NCBI GenBank assembly: GCA_013821605.1
Contig: JACDGP010000009.1
Span: 1 to 64,000, forward strand
Origin: Herpetosiphonaceae bacterium
GTDB taxonomy: Bacteria > Chloroflexota > Chloroflexia > Chloroflexales > Kallotenuaceae
Length of the DNA: 64,000 nt
Reading direction: 5' to 3'
The translations under genes were made by a program, and so were the position numbers. The notes under the pieces are model-generated. The model had not been told where the DNA came from. It saw only the letters and a list, made by a program, of their open reading frames with translations, and searched no databases. This document shows, piece by piece, positions 43,947-53,174 of this stretch. Each line of letters begins with the position of its first letter. The first letter of the stretch is position 1.

Positions 43947-45461
43947 ATGCAGGTTCGACGGATTATTGCGCGGGCGATGCTCGCGGTGGTCATGCTAGGT
44001 GGTACAAGCGCAGCCGTGAGTTCTGCGCCAAACTCGGTCGATGCAGCTCGAGCGGTCAGCCGCCCCATCAGGCACGTGTTATTGTTAAGTATTGATGGCA
44101 TGCATGCTGTCGACCTCGCCCGCTACGGGCAGGAACACCCGAAATCGACGCTCGCCAGCCTGGTCGGCATGGGTGTCACCTATACTAATGCGGTGACGGC
44201 TAGTCCCTCGGATTCGTTTCCCGGCCTGCTTTCCATCGTTACCGGCGGCTCGCCGCGTTCAACGGGCGTCTGGTATGACGACTCGTATGATCGGCAGCTT
44301 TCCCCGCCCGGCTCCGACTGCAAAACGGTTGGCACAGAGCTGGTCTATGATGAATCGATCGACAAAAACGCCGATGCGCTTGATGGTGGCGGTGGGATCG
44401 ATCCGACGAAGCTCGCGCTTGACCCGTCCAAGGGCTGCACCCCGGTTTATCCGCATAGCCTGTTGCGCGTGAACACGATCTTTGAAGTGCTGCGTGGCCT
44501 TGGTCGGCACACCGCCTGGGCCGACAAGCACCCTGCCTACGACTTGGTGAATGGACCGTCGGGCAAGGGCGTTAGTGATCTATATACGCCCGAGATTGCG
44601 GCTGGTGGAACGACCGACAGCGTCGCGAAGACCGAAGCATATGATGATCTCAAAGTCCAAGCCATCATTAATGAGATCGATGGCAAAGACCACAGCGGCA
44701 CCACCCAATCCGTTGTCCCAGCCCTCTTCGGCATGAACTTTCAAGCGGTCAGTGTGGGGCAAAAGCTTGCCGGCAATGCCTACGTCGATGCCCTCGCCAC
44801 GCCGAGTGCTGGCCTCCTTGATGCCTTCAATCATACCGACGCGTCGCTCGGTCGCATGGTGAGCGAATTGCGCAGCAACGGGCTGCTTGCCTCAACCATG
44901 ATCATCGTAACCGCCAAGCATGGCCAATCCCCCATCGATCCGGCGCGTCGTCAGATCGTTGACAGCAAGCTGATTCCCTCGCTCGTTAATAGTGTGCAGC
45001 CTGACCTCGCGGCTCAGGTAACGCAAGACTCCGTCAGTATCATCTGGCTGCGTGACGCGAGCCAAACGGCGAACGTCGTCGCCAAACTTGCCGCCAACCA
45101 GCAACAGGCTCAGATTCAGGATATTCTTGCCGGTACGTCGCTGACCTTGCGCTTCAATGACCCCAAGACCGACTCGCGCACCCCAGATATTATCGTCATC
45201 CCCAATCAGGGCGTCATCTACACCAAGCCGACCGCCACCAAGACCGCCGAGCATGGCGGCTTCAGCCGGCAGGATACTAATGTCCCCATTCTGATTGCTA
45301 ATCCTGGCTTAACGCCCAGCACCATCAAATCTCCGGTCGAGACCACCCAAATTGCACCAACGATTCTCGAAGCGCTCGGCGTGAATCCCCAGCGCCTCAA
45401 GGCAGTCCAGATGGAGCAAACCGTGGACCTGCCTAACCTGGCGATCCGCCCGCAGCGTTAG
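43947..45461 (+). CDS. Secreted alkaline-phosphatase-superfamily phosphodiesterase
   Basis: 504 aa; GGAGGG precedes the ATG. An N-terminal signal peptide (RRIIARAMLAVVMLGGTSAA) exports it. The metal site begins with LLLSIDGMHAVDL (D50). The nucleophile region is ASPSDSFPG at 85-93, where nucleotide pyrophosphatase/phosphodiesterase relatives have Thr/Ser. TAKHGQSPI and AEHGGFSRQDTNVPILI supply the later His/Asp ligands. It probably removes phosphodiesters or phosphonates outside the membrane. The substrate is not evident. Confidence 0.85.
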   Translation: MQVRRIIARAMLAVVMLGGTSAAVSSAPNSVDAARAVSRPIRHVLLLSIDGMHAVDLARYGQEHPKSTLASLVGMGVTYTNAVTASPSDSFPGLLSIVTGGSPRSTGVWYDDSYDRQLSPPGSDCKTVGTELVYDESIDKNADALDGGGGIDPTKLALDPSKGCTPVYPHSLLRVNTIFEVLRGLGRHTAWADKHPAYDLVNGPSGKGVSDLYTPEIAAGGTTDSVAKTEAYDDLKVQAIINEIDGKDHSGTTQSVVPALFGMNFQAVSVGQKLAGNAYVDALATPSAGLLDAFNHTDASLGRMVSELRSNGLLASTMIIVTAKHGQSPIDPARRQIVDSKLIPSLVNSVQPDLAAQVTQDSVSIIWLRDASQTANVVAKLAANQQQAQIQDILAGTSLTLRFNDPKTDSRTPDIIVIPNQGVIYTKPTATKTAEHGGFSRQDTNVPILIANPGLTPSTIKSPVETTQIAPTILEALGVNPQRLKAVQMEQTVDLPNLAIRPQR

Positions 45462-45575
45462 CGCACGTGGGGTGACGGGCAGCGACCCACGCCGCTCACT
45501 GCCCGCGTGCCCCTGAACCAACTAAATGTCCAACTTTAACATCTGGTAAGATGGGGCGACTATAAGGAACGACCT

Positions 45576-46193
45576 ATGCCGCTCCAACCAACCATTATTA
45601 CCACCGATCTTGAAGGCGTGCTCGTCCCCGAAATTTGGATTGCGGTTGCCGAGCGCACCGGCATTGACGCCTTGCGGCTAACCACGCGCGATCTCCCGGA
45701 CTATGATCAATTAATGCAGGGCCGCTTACGTATCCTTAGGGATAACCAACTTAGCCTTGCGGATATTCAGGCTGTGATTGCGACGCTACAGCCGCTGCCC
45801 GGTGCACCTGCCTTCTTAGACTGGCTCCGTGAGCAAGTGCCCTGCACCATCGTCTCGGATACCTTCTACGAATTCGCCGCGCCCCTGATGGTGCAGTTGG
45901 GCTATCCAACCCTGCTCTGCCATCAACTAGAGATCGATGGGCAGGATCGGGTGATCGGCTACCGCTTGCGACAGCCCAACAGCAAGCGGCGCGTCGTGGA
46001 AGCATTCCAGGGTCTCGGCTTTCGCGTCATTGCCATCGGCGATTCGTACAACGATACCGCGATGCTGACCACAGCCGATAGTGGTATTCTTTTTCGTGCC
46101 CCCGAGGCCGTCTGCCAGGCCTTCCCGCAGTTGCCGGTCGTATACGACTACTCTGCGCTCCAAGCTGCTATCGCAGCATATCTGCTCTCCTAA
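45576..46193 (+). CDS. thrH: ThrH: phosphoserine phosphatase/homoserine phosphotransferase
   Basis: 205 aa. HAD-family enzyme whose sequence closely follows what I know of the Pseudomonas ThrH: TDLEGVLVPEIWIA with the nucleophile D11 and E13, RTGIDALRLTTRDLPDYD, SDTFYEFAAPLM, and GDSYNDTAML with the second aspartates. ThrH can dephosphorylate phosphoserine and move phosphate to homoserine, a bypass in threonine synthesis. It stands alone here, 114 bp after the phosphodiesterase. Confidence 0.92.
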   Translation: MPLQPTIITTDLEGVLVPEIWIAVAERTGIDALRLTTRDLPDYDQLMQGRLRILRDNQLSLADIQAVIATLQPLPGAPAFLDWLREQVPCTIVSDTFYEFAAPLMVQLGYPTLLCHQLEIDGQDRVIGYRLRQPNSKRRVVEAFQGLGFRVIAIGDSYNDTAMLTTADSGILFRAPEAVCQAFPQLPVVYDYSALQAAIAAYLLS

Positions 46194-46306
46194 ATCATCC
46201 ACACTGGTACACTGGTAATGCAGGGGACAGTCATGCCGCTCATGTGTCATGGCAGGCCGGTGGCCCTGCTTTATACATGGCTTAACGAATAGGAAACCAG
46301 AAGCAC

Positions 46307-47881
46307 ATGACGACCATAGCTGTTCCAGCTCAGGAGCGTATCGACTACGCCGCAACCTTATCAAGCCGCACCAAGGGATTTATCCTCGCCGGCGTGCTTT
46401 TGGGACTGTTCCTTGAAGCCCTTGATCAAACGATCGTGGCGACCGCATTACCGGCTATCGTCCGCCAATTCCAAGGCATCGACCTGCTCGCCTGGGTCTC
46501 GACCGGCTACTTGCTGGCCAGTACTGCCCTGGTCCCGGTTTATGGCAAGCTTTCGGATATCATCGGGCGCCGCATCATCGTGGTCTGGAGCATCTCGGTC
46601 TTTTTGCTCGGCTCAGTGCTGTGCGGCTTGTCAGGCAGCATGCTCCAACTCGTGATCTTTCGCTTCGTTCAAGGCATCGGCGCGGCGGGCCTGGGCTCGA
46701 CGGCCTTCGCCATCCCCGCCGATCTCTACCCGCCGGCCGAGCGCGCCCGTCCTTCCGGCTTAATCGGTGCTGTCTTCGGGATTGCCAGCATCATCGGTCC
46801 CTTCATCGGCGGCTTTTTAACCGACACCTTTTCATGGCGTTGGGTGTTTTATGTCAATATTCCGTTCGGTGTGCTGGCCCTGGCCTTGATTGTATCGCAG
46901 ATGCCGAAGCTCGACAGTGGGCAGCGCGAACCGATCGACTGGCTCGGCAGTGGACTACTCCTGGTTACTGTGGTACCGCTCCTCCTAGGCCTATCGCTCG
47001 ACAAGACACGCTTTCCGTGGAGTTCGCCATTGATCATTGGTTTGTTCGTCGTGTCAACAGTTGCCCTAGTGTTGTTGTTGTTGGTTGAACGTCGCGCCGT
47101 AGCACCCATCATTGCCCTGCAATTATTCCGCAATCGCAGCTTCGCGGTCGTTATCCTGCTGGCGCTTCTCAACGGCTTCGCGTTCCTGCCGACGATCTTA
47201 TTCTTGCCATTGTTTTTGGTGAACGTCGTCGGTGTCTCAGCCACAGCTGCCGGGACATCGCTGATCCCACAAACACTAGCGGTGGTCGTGGCAGCAGTCG
47301 GGGGCTCGGTGATCGTGCAGCGCACCGGCCGCTATAAACCAATCCTGTTGTGCGGCCTAGCTTTGGCGATCGTCGGCTTTACCTTGCTGGCATTAATGCC
47401 GGTTGATGTGACGCGTTGGGGCGTAACCTGGCGCATCATGCTGCTGGGCTTCGGTTTGGGTTGTGTTGTTCCACTCCTGAGCTTGATCGCCCAAAACGCC
47501 CTAGATCATCGCTACGCTGGTAGTGCAACGGCCAATGTCCAGTTTTTCCAACAAATTGGCGGTGTCGTGGGCGCGGTGATCTTCGGTGCTGTCGTATCAG
47601 CACTCTTGTCAACCCAGTTCTCCACCCGCGTCGCACCCGCTGTCAGCCAACTTCCACCGGCGGTCCAGCGCAGCATCGATCTCAGCCGGCTACGCAACGG
47701 CAGCAGCGCTCAGGATGCAGCCGGACCGTCCGGGGCTGCACCACCGGTTGCTCTTGCAACCCAGATTACCCAGTCCGTCGCCGCAGATTGGGACCACCAG
47801 CGCACGCTGGTTATCGCGGCCCTGCGCGACAATAACGTAGCTGCCCAGAACGAGTTGCGCGCGAACCCCGAAACTCCGTAG
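46307..47881 (+). pseudogene. DHA2-type MFS multidrug transporter, cut by an in-frame TAG (N-terminal part)
   Basis: 524 codons. A 14-TM DHA2/EmrB-type transporter: LDQTIVATALPAIVRQF and WVSTGYLLASTALVPVYGKL, GRRIIVVWSISVFLLGS (motif A region) and motif C-like sequence. The frame hits TAG at 47879-47881. Six codons later the same frame continues as a plausible fourteenth helix (47900-48181). A single CAG-to-TAG change would explain this. The gene is therefore either disrupted, read through, or works as two chains. All earlier motifs look intact, so the loss would be recent. Confidence 0.8.
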
Positions 47882-48181
47882 CAGATCAAGCAACTGTTCA
47901 TGCCCAACGCGAACGCGGGGGCGGACCGCAGCCAACAACTGAATCAGGCCCTCCAACTCATTGATGCAGCCAAAGGTCAAGCAGTTCAGGCGGCACAGGG
48001 CCAAGGGCAGCAGGTGCAGGTGGCCGTCAAACAAGCTTTTGCCACCAGCATTACCAGCATCTACCGTTATGTCATCGGGCTGATTGCGATAGCGTTATTG
48101 GTTGGCTTCGCCCTGCCAGAACTACCACTCCGCAAAAGCAACACCGAGGAGCCAGGTTTGGAAGGCGTGCCAGCGACCTAA
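47882..48181 (+). pseudogene. C-terminal part of the same MFS transporter, in frame after the TAG
   Basis: 100 codons in the same frame as the 46307 gene. It continues the extracytoplasmic loop (Gln/Ala-rich), then AFATSITSIYRYVIGLIAIA and ELPLRKSNTEE, the usual last helix and tail of DHA2 transporters. An ATG at 47900 exists but has no RBS, so independent translation is unlikely. Confidence 0.78.
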
Positions 48182-48367
48182 ACATCGCTGCCTACCTGTG
48201 CCCAGCAGCAGGTCCAGGTAGGTGCAGTCGCGAGGTGGCAGCTACCTGTGGGGCGACGCAAAGTTGACAACGTTTGTGCAAGACGGTACGCTTAGCATCA
48301 AGCAGTGGTCCAGTCTCCATACTAACAACATATCCCCCGCCAACGTGCTAAGCAAAGGAGCAAAGCA

Positions 48368-49855
48368 ATGAAACGTGATGGCACAAACCGCCGGCTCTCC
48401 CGACGCGACTTCCTATGTCTAACCATTGGTGGCAGCGGCGCCACCTTGCTGGTAGCATGTGGGGCAAGCCCTGCAACCTCCACCTCTACGACAGCTGCTC
48501 CCGCAGCCACCGGTGCGCCTGTCGCTGGTGCTGCTACGGCCGGTGCGGCTGCAACGAGTGCGGCGACGCCTACGGCCCTGGTATTGCCTAAAGGTGCCGC
48601 CGGTAAGCTGACGGTCATTCACCGAACCGAATACTTCGAGGCCGTTCAAACCAAGTTACGTGATGCGGTCACTGGGTACGCAAAAAATCAAGGCATCACG
48701 CTCGACATCTCCACCGCCAATCCAGAGGCCTTTGGCGATTTCATGGCCAAGATGCAGGCTGCGGTCCAAGCCGGAAACCCACCTGATCTCGCCTATCATA
48801 CTCTCAGCATCGCCCAGATGCAGTCGCTTGATCTGGTTGAAGATGTCAGCGATCTGGTCACAGAGTTCGTGAAAAACTACGGCGATGTCGTGCCGGTCAC
48901 CGCCGCAAAGAACGCCAAGTTTGATGGCAAGTGGTGGGCCGTGCCGTTTCAAAGCAACAGTGGCGCATGGTTTGGTCGCAAAGATGCCTTCGATGCTGCC
49001 GGCATCGATCCACAAACGCTGGACACCTTCGACAAACGCCGCGACGCTGCGCTCAAAATCTCCGACCCGTCCAAGAAGCTGTGGGGCTGGGGCCTGACGA
49101 TCAACAAAAGCGGTGACGGCCACGGCCTGATTATGGATGTAATCCAGGCTTTCGGCGGCAGCATCACCGACCAATCCGGCAAAAAGGTCACCTTTAATTC
49201 ACCCGAGACCGTCGCTGCCGTCCAATGGCTCAAGGAAACCTACGCCAGCGACAAGTACAAGCCGATGTTGCCGCCCGGGATCGAAAGCTGGACCGACTCT
49301 AGCAACAACGAGGCTTACCTGGCCGGTACAGTCGGTCTGACGCAGAATGCCTTCAGCATCTACGCCAAAGCCAAGAAAGACAACAATCCTGTGCTTGGCA
49401 AAACCGCCGTGATGCATAAGCCTAAGACCAAAGACGGGAAACTCTTGGAGGCGGGCGGTAATGGCTGGCTGACGATCTTCAAAGGCTCCAAGAATATCGA
49501 CGCGGCCAAGCAGGTGATCCGCCACCTGATCGATCCCCAGACCTTTACCCCCATGGTGCAAGCGGGTGGTGGCTTGTTTCTGCCGGCGTATAAGAACCTT
49601 TGGACCGACGACCTGCTCAAGATCGACCCAAATTTCGCCATCCTCAAAGAGATTATCTTCAACCCGACGGCCTATACTGGCACCTCCTACCCCGCCGATC
49701 CGAGTGCGACAATTGATAGCATCCTGGCTGTAGCCATCCCCAGTCAGATGATGGCCAACGTCACCACTGGCAAGATGAGCCCTGAGGAAGCCGTCAAGGA
49801 TGCCCACGCCAAGATCGTCCAGATCTTTGAAGAGGCCGGTCTCAAGCAGAGCTAA
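48368..49855 (+). CDS. ABC sugar-binding lipoprotein (family 1 extracellular solute-binding protein)
   Basis: 495 aa. The N-terminus combines a twin-arginine-like SRRDFL (11-16) with a lipobox LLVAC (Cys31), so it is exported and lipid-anchored. A Thr/Ala-rich linker leads to a type 1 solute-binding fold (LTVIHRTEYFEAVQTKLRDA, then NPPDLAYHTLSIAQMQSLDL and FQSNSGAWFGRKDAFDAAGI). AAAGGAG precedes the ATG. It is followed by the fused permease and a glucarate-dehydratase-like enzyme, so a sugar or sugar-acid ligand is likely. Confidence 0.9.
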   Translation: MKRDGTNRRLSRRDFLCLTIGGSGATLLVACGASPATSTSTTAAPAATGAPVAGAATAGAAATSAATPTALVLPKGAAGKLTVIHRTEYFEAVQTKLRDAVTGYAKNQGITLDISTANPEAFGDFMAKMQAAVQAGNPPDLAYHTLSIAQMQSLDLVEDVSDLVTEFVKNYGDVVPVTAAKNAKFDGKWWAVPFQSNSGAWFGRKDAFDAAGIDPQTLDTFDKRRDAALKISDPSKKLWGWGLTINKSGDGHGLIMDVIQAFGGSITDQSGKKVTFNSPETVAAVQWLKETYASDKYKPMLPPGIESWTDSSNNEAYLAGTVGLTQNAFSIYAKAKKDNNPVLGKTAVMHKPKTKDGKLLEAGGNGWLTIFKGSKNIDAAKQVIRHLIDPQTFTPMVQAGGGLFLPAYKNLWTDDLLKIDPNFAILKEIIFNPTAYTGTSYPADPSATIDSILAVAIPSQMMANVTTGKMSPEEAVKDAHAKIVQIFEEAGLKQS

Positions 49856-49902
49856 CGACGGAGACACACCTCAGGTGGTTAGCGATTGCAAAGGGAGCAG
49901 CT

Positions 49903-51855
49903 ATGGCGAAACGAGCAAGTCCTAGTGTCGGGGCACGACTGATCCCGCAGGCACATGTCGCCCGCTCCCGGCGCAGGGAGGCATTTCTGGGCCGCGATTG
50001 GCGTGTAGCACTACCTTTTATCCTGCCGATGGTCGTCATTATGGTGGGGCTGATCCTGTGGCCCTTTGTCAACGCCATTGGGCTCAGCTTCACGGTACGC
50101 TCGGTCGTCACGAAGAGCGACCGGTTTGTTGGCCTAGCGAACTACGTGCGGTTATGGCAAGACGCCGATTATCGTGGTGCAGTCGCCAACACCGTCTTGT
50201 TTACGGCAGCCTCGATTACCTCCAAGCTGATCGTCGGCATGACCATTGCCCTACTGCTTAATAGCCGCCTCCCATTGCGCAACGTACTGACCGGCCTCAT
50301 GCTCTTGCCCTGGATCGTCCCCGAGGTCGTTACCGCCATGGCCTGGCGCAGCATCTACGATCCGATCTTCGGTGGTTTGAACCCCATCCTTCAAGGGCTC
50401 GGCCTGATCAACCGCCCGATTGCTTGGCTCGCCGAGCCAAAACTGGCCATGCCTAGCGTGATCGCCGTCAATATCTGGAAGGGTATTCCATTCTATACCA
50501 TGCTGCTGCTCGCAGGGCTCAAAGCCATCGACCGCGAGCTTTATGAGGCAGCCGAGGTCGATGGCGCGAGCTTGATCCGCCGCTTCCGCCATATTACCTT
50601 ACCGGGCCTCAAATATGTCATGATCGTGACGGTGCTGCTGTCAACGATTTCGACCTTCAACACCTTTGGTTTGGTATATCTGATGACCGGTGGTGGCCCC
50701 GGTGGTGCCACGCGGCTGTATTCAATCCTGGCCTATGAGCGAGCGATCATTGGACTGCGCTTCGGCCCGGGTGCCGCCGTCGCGCTGAGTCTGGCACCGG
50801 TGCTCGGACTATGTATCCTGGTGCTGGCGCGCTTTATGCGCCCCGACGCGGCAAGCCGTGCTAACGATAGCATGGTGGATCACGCTTTGGCCTGGGTTGG
50901 CAACGGCCTTACGATGTTGATCGATATCGTGCTGTGGCCCTTCGCCCTCGTTGCGACCGCTTTTGGTCGCATAACGGCCACCTTACGGTCACGACGTAGC
51001 GATGATCGCCCATTGTTGACACGCTCAAGTCGAGCGCGGCTCGGCCTGCTCGTGCGTATCCTACTCTTGCTCCCGCTGCTGGTCTTCGTGCTCTTCCCGT
51101 TCTATTGGGTCATTATCACGGCCTTCAAGAGCGAGCTGCAGATCCAGCAATTCACTTCTATTTACTGGCCGCAGCCTTGGACCCTCGACCAGTTCCGCAC
51201 GCTCCTGCTCCACACGCCCTACCTGGTTTGGTTTCGCAACACCGTGATTGTCGCGACCCTGAGCACAGTGATTGCGGTCACCCTCGCGGCCTTGGCCGGC
51301 TATGCGCTGGCTCGGCTGAAGTTCATCGGTGCCAATGCCCTCACCACGCTGCTGCTGATCACCTACCTGTTGCCCAGTTCCCTGTTGTTTATCCCGCTCT
51401 ACCGCATCCTGACCAATCTAGGCATTATCAACACCTATGCCGCACTGATCGCTACTTATCCCACTTTCCTGATGCCCTTCGCCACCTGGGTCATGCTCGG
51501 CTACTATCGCTCGATTCCCGAAGACCTGGAGGAGGCAGCCATGATCGACGGCGCCAGCCGCTTGCTGGCCTTTGTTCGCATCACCCTGCCGCTCGCCGCA
51601 CCGGCCCTGCTGTCGGTCACGCTCTTCGCCTTTACCAATGCCTGGAATGAATTTTTATTCGCCTTTGTCTTCATTACCAGCGAAAACCTCAAGACACTGC
51701 CCGTCGGCCTCCAGTTGCTCGTTTTCGGCGACATTTATCCCTGGGGCCAACTCATGGGCGCCTCGCTCCTGATGGCCATTCCGGTCGTCGTCATCTATAT
51801 TTACGCCCAGAAATATATGGTCGAGGGGCTCACGGCCGGCAGCGTGAAGGGCTGA
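49903..51855 (+). CDS. Two carbohydrate ABC permeases (MalF- and MalG-type) fused in one chain
   Basis: 650 aa with about 12 helices. Residues ~30-315 are a MalF/UgpA-type permease with its EAA loop at 215-223 (EAAEVDGAS). Residues ~380-650 are a MalG/UgpE-type permease with a second EAA loop at 543-552 (EEAAMIDGAS). The linker of about 70 residues includes an extra hydrophobic stretch. These are normally two separate genes; here they are one open frame without a frameshift. It follows the lipoprotein by 47 bp; the nucleotide-binding subunit is not encoded nearby. Confidence 0.93.
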   Translation: MAKRASPSVGARLIPQAHVARSRRREAFLGRDWRVALPFILPMVVIMVGLILWPFVNAIGLSFTVRSVVTKSDRFVGLANYVRLWQDADYRGAVANTVLFTAASITSKLIVGMTIALLLNSRLPLRNVLTGLMLLPWIVPEVVTAMAWRSIYDPIFGGLNPILQGLGLINRPIAWLAEPKLAMPSVIAVNIWKGIPFYTMLLLAGLKAIDRELYEAAEVDGASLIRRFRHITLPGLKYVMIVTVLLSTISTFNTFGLVYLMTGGGPGGATRLYSILAYERAIIGLRFGPGAAVALSLAPVLGLCILVLARFMRPDAASRANDSMVDHALAWVGNGLTMLIDIVLWPFALVATAFGRITATLRSRRSDDRPLLTRSSRARLGLLVRILLLLPLLVFVLFPFYWVIITAFKSELQIQQFTSIYWPQPWTLDQFRTLLLHTPYLVWFRNTVIVATLSTVIAVTLAALAGYALARLKFIGANALTTLLLITYLLPSSLLFIPLYRILTNLGIINTYAALIATYPTFLMPFATWVMLGYYRSIPEDLEEAAMIDGASRLLAFVRITLPLAAPALLSVTLFAFTNAWNEFLFAFVFITSENLKTLPVGLQLLVFGDIYPWGQLMGASLLMAIPVVVIYIYAQKYMVEGLTAGSVKG

Positions 51856-51863
51856 TTAGCCAT

Positions 51864-53153
51864 ATGAAAATTATCGACTACCGGGTAACGCCGATTGCTT
51901 TCGCCGATCCGCCCCTACGTTCTGCCTTCGGTCTGCACGCGCCCTATGCGCTCCGCACGATCATCGAACTGGTGAGCGATGACGGCGTGAGCGGCATCAG
52001 CGAGACGCATGGTGGGGCCGCTGTCGTCGCTGACCTTGAAGCCGTGCGCGATCTCGTTGTAGGCCGTGATCCGTTCCAACTCGCCCAGCTTGAGCATAGT
52101 ATTTTGTCGAGTGGCACATCTCTAGGCAGGGGTGCAGGTAAAGCCCTGTGGGAAGGCAAGCTCCAATCGCCGCCGCGCACCTTCGGTGCGATCGAAGTTG
52201 CTTGCCTGGACATGATCGGTAAAGCCCTGGGACGTCCGGTCTGCGACCTGCTCGGTGGCCGCGTCCGCGACCATGTCCACTTCTCGGCTTACCTCTTTTA
52301 TAAGCACGCCGGTGCCGGTGGTTCACTTGGTTTCGACACCGATCCGTTGGCCACGGGCTGGGCGTTAGCCCGGCAACAGGCCGCTTTGGATGGCGAAGCG
52401 CTCGTCCGCCAAGCCCGCACTATGGTCGATGCCTTCGGCTTCGGCTCTTTCAAACTCAAAGGCGGCGTATTGCCGCCACCCGTAGAAGTCCAGACCATGA
52501 AGCTCCTGGCGGCGGCCTTCGGCACCGAAATGCCACTGCGCATCGATCCGAATGCGGCCTGGTCAATACCAACCAGCCTGCACTGCGCACGGGAGCTAGA
52601 GGGGCTCCTCGAATATTATGAAGATCCCACAGGTGGCCAGGCCGGTATGGCCGAAGTAGCCCAGGAGACGCGCTTACCACTCGCCACCAACATGTGTATC
52701 GTCAGCTTCGGCGATCTGCCTGAGGGCATACGCCTCGGCAGTGCACGCATTATCCTGGGCGACCACCACTTCTGGGGTGGTCTACGCGCCTCTATCGAGT
52801 TGGCACGCATTTGTAGGATATGGGGACTTGGCCTTTCTATGCACAGTAACAGCCATCTTGGCATCTCCCTCGCCGCGATGACCCACCTCGCCGCAGCCGT
52901 GCCCAACCTTGCCTATGCCTGCGATACACACTATCCCTGGCAGGCGGAGGAGGTCATTGTAGGTGGCAAGCTCCACTTCGAGGATGGTATGCTGCCCGTT
53001 TCGAACGAGCCTGGCTTAGGCGTAACCCTGGATCACGCTGAGCTTGCGCGCATGCACGCCCAATACCTGGCCTGCGGCCTTACCTACCGGGACGACGAGC
53101 TTGAAATGCAGAAAGTCGAGCCGGGCTGGAAGTACGTACAGCCGCGTTGGTAA
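51864..53153 (+). CDS. Glucarate-dehydratase-like enolase superfamily enzyme
   Basis: 429 aa, starting nine bases after the permease stop. Enolase-superfamily layout: capping domain, FGSFKLKGG (the KxK base pair), DPNAAW and YEDPTGG metal-site regions, TNMCIVSFGDLPEG, DHHFWGG and SMHSNSHLG with the catalytic His. These blocks are those of D-glucarate/idarate dehydratase. It removes water from a six-carbon aldaric acid. In this operon it gives the transporter a likely role in sugar-acid uptake. A related acid-sugar dehydratase cannot be excluded. Confidence 0.87.
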   Translation: MKIIDYRVTPIAFADPPLRSAFGLHAPYALRTIIELVSDDGVSGISETHGGAAVVADLEAVRDLVVGRDPFQLAQLEHSILSSGTSLGRGAGKALWEGKLQSPPRTFGAIEVACLDMIGKALGRPVCDLLGGRVRDHVHFSAYLFYKHAGAGGSLGFDTDPLATGWALARQQAALDGEALVRQARTMVDAFGFGSFKLKGGVLPPPVEVQTMKLLAAAFGTEMPLRIDPNAAWSIPTSLHCARELEGLLEYYEDPTGGQAGMAEVAQETRLPLATNMCIVSFGDLPEGIRLGSARIILGDHHFWGGLRASIELARICRIWGLGLSMHSNSHLGISLAAMTHLAAAVPNLAYACDTHYPWQAEEVIVGGKLHFEDGMLPVSNEPGLGVTLDHAELARMHAQYLACGLTYRDDELEMQKVEPGWKYVQPRW

Positions 53154-53174
53154 TGGGTGCATCCCAGCTTCGCC

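Noticed and set aside
48190-48222. CTACCTG/CAGGTAG inverted repeat after the MFS gene
   Set aside because: Short arms, long loop and no T-run; not convincing as a terminator.
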